In this document: one piece after another, positions 7,934-15,775 of the stretch | Numbering within the stretch: the first letter of the stretch is position 1 | How the letters are laid out: every line of letters begins with the position of its first letter | Assembly: GCA_030065875.1 (NCBI GenBank) | Contig: JASJCR010000044.1 | Coordinates: 1-64,000 of the forward strand | Reading direction: 5' to 3' | DNA: 64,000 nt | Source: Ardenticatenaceae bacterium | Lineage (GTDB): Bacteria; Chloroflexota; Anaerolineae; Promineifilales; Promineifilaceae | Program-made: the position numbers and the translations under genes | Notes under the pieces: generated by a model | Told to the model about the DNA's origin: nothing | What the model saw: only the letters and a program-made list of their open reading frames with translations | The model's database searches: none

Positions 7934-8042
7934 AAGTTACAAAAAGTTTTCTGAAGAAGGTGCCCGCAGATTACGCAGATGGCCGCAGAGCTCCGCAGGA
8001 GCAAGAGAGAAATCTGTGAAAATCCGTGTTAATCCGTGGCTG
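7934..8042. repeat. cgcagatt-type dispersed repeat
   Basis: Contains cgcagattacgcagatgg, then aatctgtgaaaatccgtgttaatccgtgg: short direct and inverted copies of a 9-10-bp phrase. It is preceded by tacaaaaagtttt, the same lead-in seen before the copies near 31.7 and 42.1 kb. It fills the gap between the TadG-like gene and the 580-aa gene. Confidence 0.75.
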
Positions 8043-8080
8043 TTTTTTAATAAAATTTATTGTGATCTGCTCAGTTTAAC

Positions 8081-8680
8081 CTATTCAATCAGCCGAATCT
8101 TCCAGTAGAAACGATAGATGTGAATGACCCGGTCGTTCGAGCAGGGAATGACCCAATGGTCAAATCGATCTAGAAACGCGACGCTTTTGGCATCAGCCGG
8201 AGCTTGTGAAACACCGGCATAAGTGCCCATGGTGTTAATGTTTTTCTCGGTTTTTCCGTAAATTTCAATATGGGGAACCGCTGCGCCGCTGACGTTTGTG
8301 GTCCGGCCGTTGAGATAATTAACGTATTGAGTGAGCTGGCTGCGGTTGGCGGAAGCGAAACCGGATGCTGATCCGGCCCCGATGGGGGAAGAACCGATCA
8401 TCGTGGCAAACGCCGCGTATCGTTCAGCCACGCTAATCGCCGGTTCGCCACAAAACCCCCGCCACTCAATAGAAAGCGCGCGAGCGTAATCCTGAGCGGC
8501 CGACATCACGGCCGCATCCGATCCGGTTTGGGAGACCCGGCGAGCGTAGTATGTGCTGGCATAATCATAAATAATCGGTACGACCAGCAGCATGCCGCCC
8601 AGAAAAGCCATCACCAATATCGAGTTGTTGCCCTTTTCATCACGCAGAGCGTGCCAAATTTTTGACCACCATCGCTTCAT
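8081..8680 (-). CDS. TadG-like pilus assembly protein
   Basis: Protein of 199 aa with the TadE/TadG type of N-terminus: basic start, LRDEKGNNSILVMAFLGG and one hydrophobic helix (about 22-45), then VPIIYDYASTYYARRVSQTGSDAAVMSAAQDYA. The Tyr-rich region and the D-A-A-x-x-A-A-x-D pattern are typical of TadG. Unlike its neighbours it lacks Glu at +5 after the Gly, so it may not be processed as a pilin. Start at ATG 8680 after GGAGGTG; two GTG codons just upstream are less well placed. It follows TadE with a 43-bp gap and is probably a minor pseudopilin or anchor of the Tad machine. It is shorter than most TadG and has no VWA domain; that function may be carried by the separate VWA genes. Confidence 0.72.
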   Translation of the reverse strand: MKRWWSKIWHALRDEKGNNSILVMAFLGGMLLVVPIIYDYASTYYARRVSQTGSDAAVMSAAQDYARALSIEWRGFCGEPAISVAERYAAFATMIGSSPIGAGSASGFASANRSQLTQYVNYLNGRTTNVSGAAVPHIEIYGKTEKNINTMGTYAGVSQAPADAKSVAFLDRFDHWVIPCSNDRVIHIYRFYWKIRLIE

Positions 8681-8723
8681 CACCACACCTCCGGTTTTTT
8701 GCGCTAAATTACATCACCAAAGG

Positions 8724-9119
8724 TCAGTTATAGGGTGGTTCATAGCGCATCACGGCCGTGGAACTGACCCAGGGGTAGTTGGGCAGACTGCTGATTAGGG
8801 GAATGGGAGCCTTTTTGATTTGCAGCTGCACGGTGGCCGTACACGCTTGTCCACCGCAAGAGCAGTTCACGCGGCGCACGCCACCGTCCCAACCGATACT
8901 GGCGTTGGCGGCCGCAGCCTGACAGCTGTTGCCTACAGCTGCCGCTCGTGCCCCTTCCCGGGCGGCACCGGCGGTAATGACGGCCGTATAGCCGAGCAGG
9001 GCGAATTGCCAAACGATGGCGATAGTGATCATCACCACCGGCAGCATACCCAAAAACTCGATTGTTTCAGCCCCTTTTTCTTCTTTTAACTTGCGCCAAA
9101 AACGCTGTAAAGGTTTCAT
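8724..9119 (-). CDS. TadE-like pseudopilin
   Basis: Protein of 131 aa. The leader MKPLQRFWRKLKEEKG16|AETIEF matches the prepilin motif, with Glu at +5 and Phe at +6. One hydrophobic helix follows, then YTAVITAGAAREGARAAAVG, the hallmark of TadE, and a C-terminal domain with several Cys (NSCQ, NCSCGGQACTA) that could form disulphides. GAGGTGG lies just before the ATG at 9119; a GTG at 9134 is an alternative. TadE-type pseudopilins are thought to prime assembly or sit at the tip of Flp pili. Confidence 0.82.
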   Translation of the reverse strand: MKPLQRFWRKLKEEKGAETIEFLGMLPVVMITIAIVWQFALLGYTAVITAGAAREGARAAAVGNSCQAAAANASIGWDGGVRRVNCSCGGQACTATVQLQIKKAPIPLISSLPNYPWVSSTAVMRYEPPYN

Positions 9120-9178
9120 ATTCCACCTCTTCACCTGTATTTTGGATTATCCAGCTTGCGGCCAAATGCAGCTGGAAG

Positions 9179-10537
9179 TTACTCGTCGCCAAACAGCTCC
9201 TGTCGCTGCAAATCCCGTTCGCGCTGATCAGCCAACAGCTGTTCAAGATCATCGCGATAAGCCTCAAAACTGGCGTCGGCCGTTTCCCTGTTTAGCTCAA
9301 TGGCCTCGATCAAATCATCGAGTTGATCCGCCGTTTCTGACTGAGGCGCTTTCAAAATTTCCTGTCGAATCCGAATCGTCGACCGGTTGTACAGCGTATT
9401 GGTGCAAACGTTGTAGTTGACCCCGTTTTCAACAATACAAAAGGCGAAATTTGCGCGATTAAAAACCTCGTCGACGGAATCACCGAGCGATTGGCGGAAC
9501 TCTTCCTGATTTTGAGCGCTGTAGTAGGTGCCACCGCCGGCTTCAGCAATGCTGGCCAGCTGAGATACTTCTTCAGAATTAGTCACACCCAGGCCGATGA
9601 CATCCACCACCAGGTCGATGTTCGGCTGATTGTGCAGCCGGTCGGCGACCGCTACCGGATCGCCGTCACAAGTTTCTAAACCATCGGTCACCAAAATAAT
9701 TCGATTTACCGCCCCAACTTTTTCACCTAAAATCGTTTCTGCTGCCTCCAAAGCCCTGGCGATGGGGGTCCAACCATTTGGCTCAAATTGAGCCAAAACC
9801 CCTTCGATATTTACCGGAGTGATCGAGCCAAACTCGCCCAGCAGCTCGACAATATCACAGCTCTCAGGCTTGCCCGCTTCCGTGTTGTCCCCTTCGTGTC
9901 CATAAACCAGCAGACCGATATTGGCCAGATCGGAGGTTACGAGGACATAATCACGTAACGCCTCTTTCGAGGCACTCATGCGAGTTTCACTGCCAAACGG
10001 TTCAGCCATCGAGCCGGAGGCATCCAAAACGATCAAGACGTTTTGTTCCTGCGTCAGCGCCGATCCGCCGTCGCTCATCTGGCACATCGCCGGCGCACAA
10101 TCGTCGATCAGTGGATCAAAACCGGCTTCTTCTTCGATAAAATCGGGAATCAAATTGCCGTCGCTGTCCACAAACCACATCGGGTCCAACACCGGCATCG
10201 GGGTGGCAGTCATTGTTGGTTCAGGCTCGGCCGTTGGCGGTGGAGCAGTGCTGACGTCCGCTTCGGCTGTGGGGGGCGGGGCGGTGGGTTCTTCTACCTC
10301 GGCCTCGCCGCTGCTTTCTGATTCGGCGTCCGGCGCTTCTTCAACCACTGCCTCTTCAATAAGTTCTTCTTCGACTAAAACTTCTTCTTCGGGGGTGGCA
10401 GCAGTTGGCTCCACGGTCGGCTGGTTATTATCAGCGATTGCAGGTTCATCGGCCGGGCCGCTGCAGGCGATACAAGTTAACAGCACGCCCAGCAGAATTA
10501 AGGCGCTGATTCCTCGGACACGATAGCTGTACATCAT
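9179..10537 (-). CDS. VWA-domain lipoprotein of the Tad locus
   Basis: Secreted protein of 452 aa. The signal sequence ends ILLGVLLTCIAC, a weak lipobox. A long Glu/Pro/Thr-rich linker of low complexity follows (about residues 20-130), then a calcium-like DSDGNLIPDF loop (thrombospondin-3 type), and a von Willebrand factor A domain with a complete MIDAS: DASGS, the Thr of GWTPIARAL and TDG. The C-terminal 110 residues are helical and charged. VWA proteins in pilus loci often act as tip adhesins or assembly factors. It comes just after flp, separated from it by a strong terminator. The start is uncertain among two adjacent ATG (10537, 10534), without a good ribosome site. Confidence 0.8.
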   Translation of the reverse strand: MMYSYRVRGISALILLGVLLTCIACSGPADEPAIADNNQPTVEPTAATPEEEVLVEEELIEEAVVEEAPDAESESSGEAEVEEPTAPPPTAEADVSTAPPPTAEPEPTMTATPMPVLDPMWFVDSDGNLIPDFIEEEAGFDPLIDDCAPAMCQMSDGGSALTQEQNVLIVLDASGSMAEPFGSETRMSASKEALRDYVLVTSDLANIGLLVYGHEGDNTEAGKPESCDIVELLGEFGSITPVNIEGVLAQFEPNGWTPIARALEAAETILGEKVGAVNRIILVTDGLETCDGDPVAVADRLHNQPNIDLVVDVIGLGVTNSEEVSQLASIAEAGGGTYYSAQNQEEFRQSLGDSVDEVFNRANFAFCIVENGVNYNVCTNTLYNRSTIRIRQEILKAPQSETADQLDDLIEAIELNRETADASFEAYRDDLEQLLADQRERDLQRQELFGDE

Positions 10538-10564
10538 AGACCCAAACAGAGTGATTTGACCTGA

Positions 10565-10606
10565 TAAAAAAGCAGGCCACCACAGCATTACTCTGTGGTG
10601 GCCTTA
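10565..10606 (-). terminator. Strong intrinsic terminator after flp
   Basis: A 12-bp perfect stem (AGGCCACCACAG with its complement at 10574-10585/10593-10604) is followed on the minus strand by GCTTTTTTATC. It lies between the flp stop (10628) and the VWA lipoprotein start. This is the usual way to give the major pilin a short abundant mRNA while lowering downstream genes. Confidence 0.85.
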
Positions 10607-10627
10607 CACTTTTTTTGCGTGTCTGAA

Positions 10628-10834
10628 TTATCCACCTAAAGCGCGAATCCAGTTTTCAAACACGTCGAGAATAGCCTGACCAATTTGGGCATCACCACTG
10701 GTGATGAAACCGGTGACCGCACCCAAAAGGGCAACCATCACTACAACCATACCGGCCCACTCAACGGTCTCCAACCCTTCTTCTTCGGCGAGACGATTCA
10801 TCAGAATAGTGAAGTAATATTTTGCCTTTGTCAT
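10628..10834 (-). CDS. flp: Flp-type major pilin
   Basis: Protein of 68 aa: basic leader, EEEG20|LETVEWAGMVVVM, one long hydrophobic helix and a short amphipathic end (ILDVFENWIRALGG). This is the size and design of Flp/Fap major pilins, with cleavage after Gly20 and Glu at +5; Trp replaces the usual Tyr at +6, as in the other leaders of this locus. The ATG at 10834 is preceded by an ideal GTAGGAGG. It is followed by a strong terminator and preceded by the 24-bp element at 10928-10951. Substrate of the prepilin peptidase at 24033-24470. Confidence 0.88.
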   Translation of the reverse strand: MTKAKYYFTILMNRLAEEEGLETVEWAGMVVVMVALLGAVTGFITSGDAQIGQAILDVFENWIRALGG

Positions 10835-10927
10835 CTTAAACCTCCTACACATTTAAATAATTCTCTTGATAAAGGTTGTCGCATTGACAAGTTCAAGGGT
10901 ACTGAACTCCTAAGGTCGGGTAAAGGG

Positions 10928-10951
10928 GGTTTTGTAAACAAAATGTATCCA
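10928..10951 (-). promoter_or_regulatory. 24-bp element upstream of flp
   Basis: Second exact copy of the element at 5433-5456 (core TTTTGTAAACAAAA, then TGTATCCA). It lies 94-117 bp before the flp start, in the 131-bp gap between tadC and flp. A plausible -35/-10 pair on the minus strand lies closer to the gene (TTGAAC, 17 bases, TTTATC), which would make the element an upstream activator site. Confidence 0.6.
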
Positions 10952-10965
10952 GCTTTTACATGAGG

Positions 10966-11883
10966 TTAGGGGCCAATCGTCGTCAGCTGACCACCAGAAA
11001 TGATGCTCATAACCATCATGCTTAAAAATAAGCAGAGGACCGATGGCACCACCAGAAAGACGGTTACCAGAGAGATATTGGGGGAGGCCTTGGCCGCGCG
11101 TTCACGGGCGCGGTTAATGCGAATCGTGCGTAACTCTTCAGCTTGAACCTCCAATGTTTTGGCAATCGGAGTACCCAATTCATCCGCCTGCAACAGGGCA
11201 TCGATAAACGCCCGGAGATCTTCCGAGGTGTTGCGCTTTACCAATCGTCGAAAGGCGATATTGCGCGGTTCGCCAACCTCCAATTCGCGAATAACGCGGC
11301 GCAGTTCTTCGGTAAGAGGGCCGGTGATATGCACGCAAACCAGGCGTAGGGCGTTGTCAAACGACATTCCGGCCCGGACCGAAACGACCATCATGTCCAG
11401 GAAATCCGGCATCGAAAGATTAATCTGCTCCTGCCGCTTTTTGACCTTGTTGTCGAGCCACAAACGCGGCAGGAAAAAACCGGCCGTGGGCCCGGCCAGA
11501 AGGGCGATGGCCCCACCGCACAAACCCAGCGTGATGGCCACAAAGAAGTAGACCAGCCCGCCGACCAGCCCCACTAGCATCATATACACCTGTACCCCTA
11601 AAAATTGTTGGGCATCCATATCATATGGCCGGCCGGCGTAGTCGAGTTTGAACGCCACTTTTTCCGGTTCCGAAAACGGTTCGAGAAATTCAAATCGTTC
11701 CGCCAGCGGCCGGGCAACGGGCAGCACCCGCCGCTGAAAATAAGTTTGTTTGGCTTCCGGAGCCGACTCGCCATAAACCAGCTCTGCCAGCAGTTTGCCG
11801 GAGCGCGGCACGCTCAAACGGCGCATCCCCTCAGCTAAAATTAACACCGCAACCATTGCCATTAAACCGATTAATAAACCCAT
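10966..11883 (-). CDS. tadC: Tad pilus inner-membrane platform protein TadC
   Basis: Protein of 305 aa of the type II secretion F family. One helix is at the N-terminus, two adjacent helices at about 95-145, then the cytoplasmic T2SF core (SMPDFLDMMVVSVRAGMSFDNALRLV, LEVGEPRNIAFRRLVKRN, ADELGTPIAKTLEVQAEELR) and a final helix pair. These phrases are characteristic of TadC. With TadB it should form the membrane platform on which the TadA ATPase acts. It follows tadB after 72 bp. Confidence 0.88.
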   Translation of the reverse strand: MGLLIGLMAMVAVLILAEGMRRLSVPRSGKLLAELVYGESAPEAKQTYFQRRVLPVARPLAERFEFLEPFSEPEKVAFKLDYAGRPYDMDAQQFLGVQVYMMLVGLVGGLVYFFVAITLGLCGGAIALLAGPTAGFFLPRLWLDNKVKKRQEQINLSMPDFLDMMVVSVRAGMSFDNALRLVCVHITGPLTEELRRVIRELEVGEPRNIAFRRLVKRNTSEDLRAFIDALLQADELGTPIAKTLEVQAEELRTIRINRARERAAKASPNISLVTVFLVVPSVLCLFLSMMVMSIISGGQLTTIGP

Positions 11884-11955
11884 CTCACACCTTTTTACCC
11901 TCTACTTTAATCCCGATTCACCAACATCTGTTTGTTGGACCTGCGGTCGCTTGAG

Positions 11956-12930
11956 CTAAACTCGAACGTCCGCGATCCGGCGAATAAACAAGAAGGCCAC
12001 AATTTGCACCGCCACAAAGATGGACAAAATAATCCAGCCAAAAACGCTTTCGAACAGCGGATTGACTAAATCTGGGGCGATATTGCGCAAAAAGAAAACG
12101 ATGATGACCGGCATCAAAGTCACAATGTAAGCGGAATAGCGCACCTCGGCCGTCATGGTATTCACTTCATCCCGCAGCTGGGCCCGCGAGCGCATGATGT
12201 CTGACAACTGCGACAGGGCGTCGACGAGATTACCCCCTGACTGCCGCTGAATCATCAGCGTGGCGATGACGACCGCCAGGTCATCACTAGGCAGCCGCTG
12301 CAGGGCGTTTTGCAGCCCCTCTTCGATACTGACCCCCAGTAAGTTGACCTCGCGCGACAGCTTCTGAAACTCCTGCTGGGCGGGGGCGGGCACCTTGCGG
12401 CTGACCTGCTCGATCGCCTGGGGGACGGACATCCCGGCCCGAATGGCGCTGGCCATCGTTGAGGTCGCTTCAATCAGCTGAAAGTTAAAGGCTGAAATGT
12501 ATCGCCGCCGCTGAGAACGCAGATAAATAGGGGGGATAAATATGGCCACGGCCGCTCCAATCAAAATCGATACGGAGTAATTCAGGCTGATGATCATGTT
12601 GCAAATAATAAAAACCACCGCGGCCGCCGCAAAACGTACCGCCATATACTCCGATGGTTTGAGCCTCAGGTTGGCGGCCATCAGCTGCTGGCGAATGGTT
12701 TCCGCCTTCTCGCTCTGGTCATATTGATTGCCCCAGCGCAAAAAGAGGCTGCCCTGGCGATTGGCGTTGAGCTCATCCTGATCAATACCCACTTCGCGGC
12801 TGCGCTGCAGCGCTCGCCGAATCAACCCCGAGTAACCAGCCCAATAAAGAACTGCGGCCATCACAAAAAATGCGGTTGCGCCAAAAAGGATGACGACGGT
12901 CATCCGTAAGCTGTCGAGTTCTTCAATCAT
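11956..12930 (-). CDS. tadB: Tad pilus inner-membrane platform protein TadB
   Basis: Protein of 324 aa. N-terminal helix (about 8-30), a cytoplasmic stretch, two helices (about 85-120), then the T2SF core (ATSTMASAIRAGMSVPQAIEQV, LPSDDLAVVIATLMIQRQSGGNLVDALSQLSDIMRSR) and C-terminal helices. The phrase RQSGGNL-x-D-x-L is the standard TadB signature. Start at ATG 12930 after AAGGAAG; a longer frame would overlap the VWA gene upstream. Partner of TadC. Confidence 0.88.
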   Translation of the reverse strand: MIEELDSLRMTVVILFGATAFFVMAAVLYWAGYSGLIRRALQRSREVGIDQDELNANRQGSLFLRWGNQYDQSEKAETIRQQLMAANLRLKPSEYMAVRFAAAAVVFIICNMIISLNYSVSILIGAAVAIFIPPIYLRSQRRRYISAFNFQLIEATSTMASAIRAGMSVPQAIEQVSRKVPAPAQQEFQKLSREVNLLGVSIEEGLQNALQRLPSDDLAVVIATLMIQRQSGGNLVDALSQLSDIMRSRAQLRDEVNTMTAEVRYSAYIVTLMPVIIVFFLRNIAPDLVNPLFESVFGWIILSIFVAVQIVAFLFIRRIADVRV

Positions 12931-12946
12931 AAAATTCTTCCTTTGC

Positions 12947-15520
12947 CTAACCAACCTGCCGACGTCGTATCATTAAAAAGGCCACGACACCGGCGACGAC
13001 CACCCCAAAACAGGCGATCAGCGGACCAAAACCAAGTGAAGGGCGGCCAACGCGGGCCTGCCACACCAAATCATCTTCTCTCAGCTGCAGCTGCCCATCA
13101 GGCGGGACAGCCCGCAGGCGAACTTCTCCTTCCGCACCCGACTCGGCCGTGCTGAACAATTTGAGCGTGATCTGGGTTTCTTCGCCTGGCGGCACTATAA
13201 ATTCGGCCGGAACAACCGTCAACTCGCCCAGTTCCGGTGATCCATCCCACTCAAAAAGAAGGCGCTCCGGCTGATTTGAGCCCGACTGTAAATACACCAC
13301 CACCTCGCCCCCGTCGATGGGAATAATCTCCGCTTCTTCTTCTTCCTGACGGATATTGAGCGAGCCGACGGTGCGCACCACCCAGCGCACGATGTTGTCT
13401 TCCAGCAGGGCGGTCGACGGTTCGCTTTCAAACGTGATGACCGCCTCTCCCGTTTGCCCCGGCGCATTTTCAGTGTACAGCTCGACCGAAAATTCGTGGG
13501 TGCCGGGCTCGGCCGGCACGGTCAAAACCGGTGGAAAAACAGAGGGGTTGCTCAACCCGGAGCCGGTTAAAGAAAGCGTGAGTGACTCCTCACGCAGCCC
13601 ATCGGTGGTGACCTCAACCGGCAGCACGACCCGCTGGCGAGAGACCTGAGAGACGTCACCAGTGGGGCTGTCAATCGAGATAGTGGGCACCGATAGGGAG
13701 AAGATTTTTTGCGAAAAATCGGTATAAGGCACAAAGAGTCGATCTTCAGAGGCCAAAATATTGGCCACCACCATCACCCTTAAATCGCCGGTCAAGCTCT
13801 CCGGCGTGTAAGAGAAGCGAAACAGCGGGTCTTCCTCCTGCCGGTTGGAAAACTCAAACGGCAGGGTGATTTCCGGCAGCGTTGGTCGAATGGCGGCGTT
13901 TTGATTGGGTCGCGGGGTGGCTGTGGGCTCGATGGCCACCACATCCTCGACGACCGGCGCCCCAACAACCTCGACCTCCACCGGTATGAGCCGGCCGTTC
14001 GGCTCGCGCACGATGACTTCGATCTCTTCAACCCCTTCCAGCTCGACCTCATCGAGGCCATCGAGATAAATCTCTCCGTTAAGCACGCCACCGATACCCA
14101 ACTCCCCATCGGCCGCGGCAACTTCAAGGCGCAGCTGCGGCAGCGGCCGCGCTTCCAGCAAATAGGTTTTGTATAAATGGATCGGGTCTTCCGAGAAGCG
14201 GGGGACCTCAACCCGCATCGTATAGTTACCCGGCGGCAGCTCTTCCTCGTATACCGTCGTGCCCCGACCGTCACCGCCTACAAAATCCCAATCCTGACCA
14301 TCGTCACGAGTTTCCAGCCAGTTGCCCACCTCAGCCGGGATCTCCGCGGCCGGGGCCAGATCGGCCGCCAGCCCACCCAGACGATCAACCGCCCCCAGCT
14401 GCAGCAGCCACGGCCGGCCGCTGGGCACATAGCGGATCGATTTGTCATCAATGGGATTGGTGGGCCGCGGGAGCAGCCAGCGAGCGCGCAGGTCAGAGCG
14501 CACCATCATCGTCATCCGCCCATTTTCGAGCGGGGATGTGAGCTCTGCAGACCAGGAACCGGCCAGAGGGACCTCCCCATCCGGGAAAACGGTTACGACT
14601 TCGTAGGGCAGTTCGCGGCTGCGATAGACCACCCCACCGCGCGACCCCCCAACGGCCAAATTATCCTGATTGGGCGCACTTAATTCGGTCAGGTTTGTCT
14701 CGGCTACATCACGATGCAGCACAAAACTCAGCTGCGACAGCCGGTAATCATCGCTTAAGCTGGCCAGGGGAGCCGGTTCATCGGCCGTTAACGAAAACGA
14801 TTGAATGTAGCGATCGTCAAGCAGCTGGGCGAAAACCTGCAGATAAACATCAACCAGCTCGGCGGCCGATGTGGCCGCAAAGACCCGCCCCCCCGTTGGT
14901 TCGGTGATGTTGGTTTGCAAATACGTTACGTCGGCATCAGCTCCCAAAGCGATCACAAACAGGGGCCAATCCGGCCGCTGCTGAAACCGGCCGACCGCTT
15001 CGGTGACCTGCTCCCGCTGGCTGCTGGGGTCCGGCAGCCCGTCGGTTAACAGCAACACCACCCGCTGCGGGTTTTCCGGAGAGCGTTCGAGTAAATCATA
15101 AGCCACATCAAGCGCCTGCCCCATATACGTGCCGCCGCTGGTTGTCTGGGTTGCCCCGTCTATGACTTCTTTGAGGATGGTGCGGCTGGTAAAGTTGCTG
15201 ACTTCGATCATCTCCTCAGTCAGCGCCACGGTTTGCCGCTGCCCCGACATCGTGATGATGCCAAATTTATCCCCGGGGCTGGCCAAATCCACAAAAAGTT
15301 TGGCGGCCGGTACCCGCAGCGCATCCGGGTCGTTGGCCCGCATGCTGCCTGAGGTATCCAGCACCAGCACCACGTCGATATTGGTTAACGTTTCAGCCGG
15401 GGTGGGTGATTGGGCCGAAAGCGGCCGGCCGACGCTCAATAAGAGAAGCAAAAGCAGCCAGACCGCTGCGGTCGGGATCAATTTAGCTTTTTGTTGATGT
15501 TGTGCCACTTTGTTCAGCAA
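12947..15520 (-). CDS. Large VWA membrane protein of the Tad locus
   Basis: About 857 aa. Signal or anchor helix (WLLLLLLLSVGRPLSA), then a VWA domain with an intact MIDAS (LDTSGSM, Thr of QTTSGGTYMGQAL, TDGLPD). Several beta-sandwich-like modules follow, a linker with EPTATPRPNQ, and a C-terminal TM helix (FGPLIACFGVVVAGVVAFLMI) with a basic tail RRRQVG. The topology is therefore mostly extracellular with a C-terminal anchor. It sits between the TadA and TadB genes. The start is unclear: no ATG precedes the signal sequence, and TTG 15520 (after TTGAGGAT) or GTG 15508 are best. A longer frame up to 15691 would translate a GC-rich dispersed hairpin and is rejected. Likely a surface component of the pilus machine. 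Confidence 0.78.
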   Translation of the reverse strand: MLNKVAQHQQKAKLIPTAAVWLLLLLLLSVGRPLSAQSPTPAETLTNIDVVLVLDTSGSMRANDPDALRVPAAKLFVDLASPGDKFGIITMSGQRQTVALTEEMIEVSNFTSRTILKEVIDGATQTTSGGTYMGQALDVAYDLLERSPENPQRVVLLLTDGLPDPSSQREQVTEAVGRFQQRPDWPLFVIALGADADVTYLQTNITEPTGGRVFAATSAAELVDVYLQVFAQLLDDRYIQSFSLTADEPAPLASLSDDYRLSQLSFVLHRDVAETNLTELSAPNQDNLAVGGSRGGVVYRSRELPYEVVTVFPDGEVPLAGSWSAELTSPLENGRMTMMVRSDLRARWLLPRPTNPIDDKSIRYVPSGRPWLLQLGAVDRLGGLAADLAPAAEIPAEVGNWLETRDDGQDWDFVGGDGRGTTVYEEELPPGNYTMRVEVPRFSEDPIHLYKTYLLEARPLPQLRLEVAAADGELGIGGVLNGEIYLDGLDEVELEGVEEIEVIVREPNGRLIPVEVEVVGAPVVEDVVAIEPTATPRPNQNAAIRPTLPEITLPFEFSNRQEEDPLFRFSYTPESLTGDLRVMVVANILASEDRLFVPYTDFSQKIFSLSVPTISIDSPTGDVSQVSRQRVVLPVEVTTDGLREESLTLSLTGSGLSNPSVFPPVLTVPAEPGTHEFSVELYTENAPGQTGEAVITFESEPSTALLEDNIVRWVVRTVGSLNIRQEEEEAEIIPIDGGEVVVYLQSGSNQPERLLFEWDGSPELGELTVVPAEFIVPPGEETQITLKLFSTAESGAEGEVRLRAVPPDGQLQLREDDLVWQARVGRPSLGFGPLIACFGVVVAGVVAFLMIRRRQVG

Positions 15521-15554
15521 GTTAATCCTCAATCCTGGATAAGGCGAATTACAA

Positions 15555-15735
15555 AAACTTTTCAAACATGCTCCCCTCCCCGCGCCGGGGAGGGGCTGGG
15601 GGAGGGGTGAGATGACGGCTAAAGACCCACCCCCTGGCCCCCTCCCGACACGGGAGGGGGAATTTGTTGAGCTGGAGAGAAATTTTCTCATTCATCAAAC
15701 AACCTGTCCATCCCGAACCTTGTCGGGGAGGGGGG
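15555..15735. repeat. GC-rich hairpin repeat between tadA and the VWA gene
   Basis: The 255-bp gap contains nested inverted repeats of the type ctccccgcgccggggag and ccctcccgacacgggaggg, joined by ggtgagatgacggctaaagacc, and another at 15708-15735 (cccgaaccttgtcgggg). Similar cccacgggggaa palindromes are at about 29.66 kb. It probably separates the two genes at RNA level, but no clear T-tail is seen. Confidence 0.65.
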
Positions 15736-15775
15736 ACTTAATGACCTCCATCGTGCCTCACTTATAAATAATGAC

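Noticed and set aside
15521-15691. N-terminal extension of the large VWA protein
   Set aside because: The extra residues are encoded by a GC-rich hairpin repeat and precede a normal signal sequence; a start near 15520 or 15508 is more likely.
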